From Phyllostachys edulis (lineage: Eukaryota > Streptophyta > Magnoliopsida > Poales > Poaceae), in NCBI GenBank assembly GCA_036346405.1, contig CM070548.1, positions 71,457,739 through 71,521,738 of the forward strand: 64,000 nt of DNA. The letters are read 5' to 3'. The translations under genes were made by a program, and so were the position numbers. The notes beneath the pieces are model-generated. The model made no database searches. It worked only from the letters and a program-made list of their open reading frames with translations, and was not told the origin of the DNA. Below, one piece after another: positions 58,189 to 64,000 of this stretch; within the stretch, counting starts at the first letter, position 1; each line of letters begins with the position of its first letter.

Positions 58189-59515
58189 TGAAGGGCTACG
58201 GGTAGGCTACACTAGCGCAAAATAATAAAAATTCTACCCGTAAACCAAGATCACTGCAGTTATAGATCACGGTCTTACCATTAGACGCCAAGAAAGCGGA
58301 AATTGATGCAAAGACGTCGGGCGAGTAGTCGTACTAAGTTGATGCAAAGACGTCAAGGCGAGTAGTCGATTACTTCCTCGTCCTCGTCGCGGCATCCCAC
58401 GTCTGACTCCTCTCTTGCGGTTCGCCTAAACGCTTCTGATCTGGCGCCTCAAAGGTATCCACACGCACGGAGGAAGCGACGACGCCGGACTACTAGATCG
58501 CGCGAGCGACTAGGGCGTGGGAGGGTGGCGGCGTGGTTTGAGGATGTCACGAAAAACTCATCACCCAATCTGTCGCGCCTTGCCCTCCTTTTATAGACGC
58601 CCTTACAATGGGCTTCTACTAATAGAGGCCCATTAGGACTCAATGTTCGGCCTAATTCGGATCCAATCCGAATTAGGCTTCACCCTTAAGTGTGTGACCC
58701 TATAGGTTTACGTATGTTTAGACATGACGCGAGTATACATACTTGGTCAATAGTTGGTAGCGACCTCTAGCAAGACGTGCCAACTCCTAAACGTACACAA
58801 AGATCATATCGGACGAACCATCACAACGTTATGTACATGCCAATCCCTTTGCCTCACGATATTTGGCCGAGCTCCAAGTCGACCACTCTTTCTCAATCTC
58901 GTGATCCTAATCCCTTACTAGGTTAACTCTTAACCTTAAGTAGCATGGCCATGCATTTCGGATCCGATCACTCGAGGGCCCAGAGATATCTCTCTCGGGT
59001 AGAGAGGGCAAATCCATCTCGACCGACCATGCCTCATGATGCTTCATGACAAACCCGAAGCTACCTTTATAACTACCCGATTCATTTGAGTAGCGTTTGA
59101 TAGCCCCTAAGTAGGTCGATTCACATCTTAAGTACATGCGACAATCTCGTGTCTAAGGACAAGGTGTACACATTGTGTAGAGAGAACCATAAGTATAATT
59201 GTTATGTCTCATGTTGGGTCGGTCCAACCCCATGTTCTAAACATGTGTCCACATTATTGGTTTGACATCTCCATGTCTATGACCTGTGAAACATGATCAT
59301 CAACCGATACATGTGCTAATCCATCATTCACGTGTGTCCTCACATGAACTCTAACTAGGGACAACTTTAGAATAACCATACAAGTAAAGAGTTTCACAAA
59401 CAAGTCACATACTTGTTAATCAATACAAAGGTAATATTCAAGGAACATTTATTAAATCATGGATACAACGAAATATCATCATCTCTATGATTGCCTCTAG
59501 GGCATATCTCCAACA
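58189..59515 (-). mobile_element. Solo LTR, BARE/RIRE1/Angela-like copia family
   Basis: Read on the minus strand it starts TGTTGGAGATATGCCCTAGA, the hallmark start of BARE/Angela/RIRE1-type copia LTRs, and ends CGTAGCCCTTCA. Length is 1327 bp. Target duplication is ctttg (58184-58188) and gtttg (59516-59520), one mismatch. No internal region is present. It lies between DGTL and LMGRYKD of the transposase. Confidence 0.88.
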
Positions 59516-61437
59516 GTTTGCTCATGGGGAGGTACAAGGACACCATTCTCACCGCGGTGGCAGCTGACGTGAATGACCAGCTTCTTCCGGTTGCTTTTGC
59601 CATTGTAGAGAATGAGAACACATCTAGTTGGTTGTGGTTCCTGGCGAATGTGAAGCGGATGGTTGTGGGAGACCGACCCAACGTCTGTCTTATTATAGAC
59701 TGCAATGCTGGGTTGTTGTCGGCTCTGAACACCGTGAAGAATAGGATGGAACCCCCTCACTAGTGGAGCGACGTGGAAACCCGGTGGTGCATGAGGTATC
59801 TTGCATTGAACTTCTTCACACGGTTCCGTAGTCAGAAACTTATGAAGACGTTCAAGGCGTTGTGCCTGCAGAATCAGAGACGGAAGTTTGAGTCCATCTA
59901 GATAGATCTTGATCATCGGACTACGAGGCATACTAGGGAGTCCCCTCCGAAGGCACAGGAGGGACAGCAGCCCACGAGCGGGCATCTAGGAGCACCATAA
60001 GATTTACACAGTGGATTAATCTCCACGCTCCTGAGTTGGAAAAATAGTCCCTGCTCTATGACACAGATGGTGCGAGGTACAGAATAATGACGACCAACAT
60101 GTCCGAGGTGTACAACAGCGTGCTCAAAGGTGTGTGGTGTCTCCCTATCACCACGATCATGGAGGAGACATGGACTCTCACAGTCGGTTACTTCATCAAT
60201 AGAACCACTATAGTGAGGCGACAACTGGAAGAAGGGAAGCAGTGGTCTGAGAACATGTAGAGATATATGGACCAGAAGATGCAGAAGGTCCAAATGCACG
60301 ACATCCGAGTGATAGATGGCCTTAGGAGGAAGTACGAGATCATGCTACGACAAAAATATGTCAACAGTCATGCCAGGGGGAAAAGAAACATGCATGCACC
60401 CTGGGTGATGTGGCTACATGCACCTGCACCAAGCCGAAGCTCCTGCACAAACTATGCTCACATGTGTACAAGGTGTGTGCGCAAATGAGGTAGATATCTA
60501 CGCCGTATATCTCTGAGTACTACGACATGCAACATCTTTTTGGTACATGGAGTGCGGAGTTTCACTCGTGTGGCTTGGACATGAACTATAGGGATCTTTG
60601 GTCGAATAGGGTGCAATGGGGGCCCGAACAAGGCCTTGAAGTCAACTGGTGTAAGATCGAGGAGGACGACTAGAGGGGGGGGGAGTTGAATAGGCGATTT
60701 TTATAATCTTTTGGTTAAAACCCAGTTTTATGCGGAATTGTAAATCAATTTGGTTTTGCTCAATTAAAGCCTAAATCAACTAGTCTTAACTAAGTGCACA
60801 AACAATATAAGACTATTGATATTGATAGCAAACATACAAACATATGTAAGCAATTTAATTCTAGTAATGTAAATTGCACAAAGTAAATCACAAGAGAGCA
60901 AATCACAATGACACAAGGACGTTTTACCGTGGTGTTCGGAGACTTGCCGGTCTCCCCTAATCCACGTTGAGGTATGCCCAAACTAATTGGACCATCTTCA
61001 CAAATTAAGCCAAATACCTCAATTCTACTAGTGGTAGCTCTTTCCCGCTCTAGGTAGGTGAGCTCTAACCTTCACAACACGCCGGGTCTTCTCACAAGCT
61101 TCTTGAGAAGATCACCGGACCACGACGCCTTCACACCGCCTAGGTGTCGGTAAACACCAAGAGTAATAAGCCAAGTCCCTTGCTTGACTCTCACCACGTG
61201 CAACAAATGCACAAGCTCAAGTGGATACGAAATCCACCTCTAGATGCAACACATGTAACTAGAGACATATCTCCTTGCTGACAAAGTGCAACACATGCAC
61301 AATTGAGAGGAGCGGCTCACACTAGATCAAGAGAGTGAAATAGGATGCTAAGATTTGCCTCCCAATAAGCCAAGGTGGGTATTTATATCCCACACACAAA
61401 AACTAGCTGTTGGGAGCAGTATTAAGCAAAAATCATT

Positions 61438-62850
61438 ATTTATGGTAGTACCACTGTACAAACCCGGTACTACTGGAATTACTGTTCAATGGTCGAAACG
61501 AGTATATTAAATGCTCAAAAACTAGCTATTAAAGTGTTTAGTGTGGTAGTACCGCAGTACAAATCCGCTACTACCTTTGGGCGGTCATACCCCATCTCAA
61601 GGTGGTACTAACGCAGACAATTTTCAGCACAGACGACACTCAGGAAAAATATTATAACTTTTGACTCCGATGTCGAAATTGAGTGATCTTGGACTCTATG
61701 GAAAGATTATCCAGAGGGCTACACAACCCATCTATTTGATTGATCTTAAATATATTTGATCAAATCAGGAGGCACAACTCCAAAGAGTCAACACATGGCC
61801 TAAGTCCAAGAAAGGAGCAACGAGCAATCTTAGACCATGCCAAGGAATGATGCATGACCCTCAACAATTTGCAAAACACATATGCAAACTTAGACCATGC
61901 CTCAAGGAGTATGTACATGAACTTCAACCATTTGCAAAACATATTTGCAAAATATAGTCACATGCTACAAGGATTAGATGCATGAGTCTCAGTTATTTGC
62001 AAAACACATTCGCAAATAATAACATCATGTCACAGAGAGCTAGAGCAAGCGAGATTGAGCTATCAAAACATGATGAGACTCAAGCTACTAGACAAGACCC
62101 CTCTTAATAGTACGACAATCATATACTAGCAATCCAGTCTTCCAGCCAAACACCAAGGCTGGTAAAAGACTATGAACACATCCTTAGCCTTAGCTAGTTA
62201 TACCTTTGCCTTGAACATCCTCTTGAAGCTTGATGATGCACATCTTTACTTCAAGTCCAGATCATTGTCTTGATATGCATCCACCCATGATGCATCCTTC
62301 ACTTGACCTCCATCAACACATGATGGGTCTTCTCTTGATTTGATGATCAACTCATGATCATCTCGTCTTCGACACATGATGTCATCTAAAATCTCCATCA
62401 TCATGGAATATAATCTATTCATCCAACTCATGGAAAATGTTAGTCCTACAATGTGATTGTCATTAATTACCAAAACATACCTACATTAAATGCTTCTGAA
62501 ATAGTCGTTACTGCTAGGTGTGATACTACCGCACTCACAAGGTCCGGTACTACAACACGACGGTAGTACCGCTCGATTCAATAGGTACTACCGATTTGCA
62601 GAGGTTAAAGAATCAAGAAAAACACCCTCTTTGGAAATAACGTACCGCCATCTAAAAACTGGTACTACCACACACCGGTAATACCGTGAAAGAAATGCGG
62701 TCATACTGATTGTCAGAGGAGATGAAAATTCCAAAAACAAGCTCTCTGGAATAAACATACCGCCAAGTAAAACCCGATACTACCGCACATCAGTAGTACC
62801 GCTCATAGAATGCGGTCATATCGATTTCCACTGAAGTTCTTTCGGAAGCT
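61438..62850. repeat. Dispersed ggtactacc-type short inverted words
   Basis: Words such as ggtagtacc, ggtactacc, ggtactact and gtagtaccgc recur in two clusters, 61438-61620 and 62510-62830, in both orientations. They form small local hairpins. The intervening segment contains a tandem array. Confidence 0.65.
61832..62020 (+). repeat. Tandem repeat, three degenerate units of about 63 bp
   Basis: Units begin agaccatgcc, agaccatgcc and agtcacatgc and each ends with a tttgcaaaacaca-like word followed by gcaaa. Starts are at about 61832, 61892 and 61958. It has no coding potential. Confidence 0.75.
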
Positions 62851-63745
62851 GTTTAAAATGCAATGCATGACTCCTAGTTGATCAAGATGGCACATAATAA
62901 ATCCTCAAGCTACTAGCCATGATCCATCTATTGTCTTTGCATTGCCATTTCCATGTTGTCATCCATGATCCGGGACTAAACCTTTAAAACATCTGAGCAC
63001 ACACGTTAGTCCCATAACACATTGCAAATAATTGGATATAAAACAATATGAGTATATATGAACTACACAAATTTTATATACTCAAGGATATGTTTCAAAG
63101 TAGAGATCCCCAATATAAGTGGATAAATAAATATAGATCAATACTAATGAAACCACAAAACATAAAGTGAACTCTCCCTAAATGTGTACATACACGAATG
63201 TGTAATAAAAACATATGCACATATTCAAGTTAAACTTTTAGTGGAGTTCAACCTATATTTTGAATCCGAGGAATACAACAAGATATAAGAATGTGATGTC
63301 AAGTGCATACCTCCATGATTTTCACCTTTTCATCCAAATAAAACTACACAATAGGTATATCAATAAAAATGTTAGCCTCACATATAGATTTGTCATTAAT
63401 CACCAAAATACTCCATTAACTCATTATGACGGGTCTAGATTCTTCAACTGGGAAGGGACGACAGCAGACACAACGCTTCCAGGTTGACATGGACAATAGC
63501 CAGTGTGGGGGCCTGAGCCGCACGATGAAGTGCAGGATATGCAAGACCCTTGGGCACTCCATGAAGGATTGCCCCAGCAGACCGAGCTCGTCTAGTCGTC
63601 ATTCAGTGTCATAATTTATTGTATTGTCTGCTTGTTCGGGGACTGTCATGTCATGTAAATGTGTAGTATGCTCATATTTGTGCATATCTTTATGTCATTC
63701 TTTCTTAATGTGCACGTATCTCGACATTATATTTGTTCCGAACTG

Positions 63746-64000
63746 ACTTCCCCTTGTTTTGTGCGCACCATGTATCTTTTATGCGAAGAAATTGCAGAAG
63801 CGCAAGTGGCTTGTGAAGAGGGCTAAACCATACCCATATTTTTCTACGAAGGATGTGTGGTACCACCAGAGTTTCCACACCCGCAATATGTGTGCGAACA
63901 TCCAGCGAAGATCATTAAGTCCACACACCCGGCCACCGCCGCTTAGGTGTACTACACGCGTGGGAACATCCTTGTAAGAGAATCTTACGCACACATTGAT
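63746..64000 (+). pseudogene. Possible second ORF of the MuDR-type element, partial
   Basis: Downstream of the transposase stop a + strand frame reads FPHPQYVCEHPAKIIKSTHP, then ATAA, a stop (63943-63945), then VYYTRGNILVRESYAHID. This resembles the small zinc-ribbon-like protein often encoded after MULE transposases in grasses, with C-x-H and tryptophan-poor spacing. Another frame (63759-63977) is open but less convincing. It runs off the edge. Confidence 0.45.

Larger units (their letters stand above)
60650..63443. mobile_element. Unclassified 2.8-kb insertion in the transposase
   Basis: Flanked by 8-bp direct repeats tcaactgg at 60642-60649 and 63444-63451. Removing it and one repeat restores transposase frame (ALKSTG/KGRQQTQRF). 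It starts tgtaagatcgaggaggacga and ends gggtctagattct, with no TIR, no TG-CA ends and no poly(A). The start has a ggggggggagttgaataggc tract and both 62447 and 63391 carry gtcattaat-accaaaa, phrases I have seen in many grass repeats. It contains tandem and ggtagtacc-type repeats. No coding domain. Class unknown. Confidence 0.65.
56828..63614 (+). pseudogene. MuDR-type (MURA) transposase, broken and twice interrupted
   Basis: The coding region lies in 56828-58188, 59521-60649 and 63452-63614, and the reading frame continues exactly across both insertions. The N-terminal part (VVFYGDGLVRAGLDGLDLSR) leads to a zinc region CVVEGCPGKVSAH. The DDE residues are D at 58177-58179 (LTMDGT), D at 59698-59700 (LIIDCNAGLL) and E at 60105-60107 (NMSEVYNSV). 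A SWIM zinc finger (CTCTKPKLLHKLCSH) is at 60419-60463. A CCHC knuckle (CRICKTLGHSMKDC) is at 63531-63572, with a stop at 63612. In-frame stops include 57053-57055, 58120-58122, 59761-59763, 59899-59901 and 60258-60260. The active protein would excise and insert MULEs with 9-bp duplications. No ATG is evident at the start. Confidence 0.88.
55149..64000 (+). mobile_element. Decayed autonomous MuDR-type Mutator element, runs off the right edge
   Basis: The region contains, in order on the + strand, a promoter with TATA, a leader intron, a transposase, and the start of a second ORF, as in MuDR-like elements. A possible TIR begins about 55149 (gagttttcgctataaatggc), but the partner TIR would lie beyond 64000, so the left limit is a guess. 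It is interrupted by a solo LTR (58189-59515) and a 2.8-kb insertion (60650-63443). Stops and frameshifts show the transposase is dead. Confidence 0.7.

Noticed and set aside
63759..63977. Independent 72-codon gene at the right edge
   Set aside because: The better match to a MULE second ORF is in a different frame; this frame looks like its shadow.

Overview
The window looks like nuclear DNA of a grass, most likely an Oryza species. The basis is the mix of element types (Mutator-like elements, Tourist-like and hAT-like MITEs, Tekay- and Tat-lineage Ty3/gypsy elements, a BARE/RIRE1-like copia LTR), GT-AG introns, a GC-rich first exon after a pyrimidine-rich leader, and an insertion of mitochondrial nad7 DNA. 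I saw no rRNA gene, tRNA gene, CRISPR array or bacterial-style operon. About nine tenths of the window is transposable element. There is one conventional host gene, an ARIADNE-type RBR E3 ubiquitin ligase on the + strand (39948-54123).

Layout. 1-5250: decayed minus-strand gypsy fragments, a chimera of two families joined near 2215. 5791-7336: a 1.5-kb Mutator-like element with long TIRs and a 9-bp target duplication, possibly a Pack-MULE. 7813-39540: a copia element with 271-bp LTRs whose right LTR is split by a Tat-lineage gypsy (14257-39386). The left LTR of that gypsy is split by a Tekay-lineage gypsy with about 3.55-kb LTRs (14886-27361). All three insertions have exact 5-bp target duplications (agaat, agggg, tcgtt), so the nest can be unpacked unambiguously. 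The Tat element carries a spliced antisense gene (27834-30713) and has lost its reverse transcriptase, which is replaced by a 2.55-kb LTR-like segment with no target duplication.

39546-54123: the ARIADNE-like gene, 15 exons by my splice model. The frame is intact through UBA-like, RING1, IBR and catalytic RING2 regions, but exon 14 has an in-frame TAA (CAA to TAA, 53469-53471). This removes the end of the Ariadne domain and a C-terminal RanBP2-type zinc finger, and its position predicts nonsense-mediated decay. The introns hold five MITEs. The 4.5-kb intron 7 holds a mitochondrial insert and a small non-autonomous copia element, which itself carries a solo LTR and a MITE. The copia nest begins only about 400 bp upstream of the ATG, so the ancestral distal promoter is now about 32 kb away.

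55149-64000: a decayed autonomous MuDR-type Mutator element. It has a TATA box, a leader intron, a transposase with DDE, SWIM and CCHC motifs, and the start of a second ORF. It is interrupted by a BARE/RIRE1-like solo LTR and by a 2.8-kb insertion I cannot classify. I found no convincing new molecular system. The most informative points are the dated order of nested insertions, the nonsense allele, the mitochondrial insert, and the spliced antisense gene in the Tat element.
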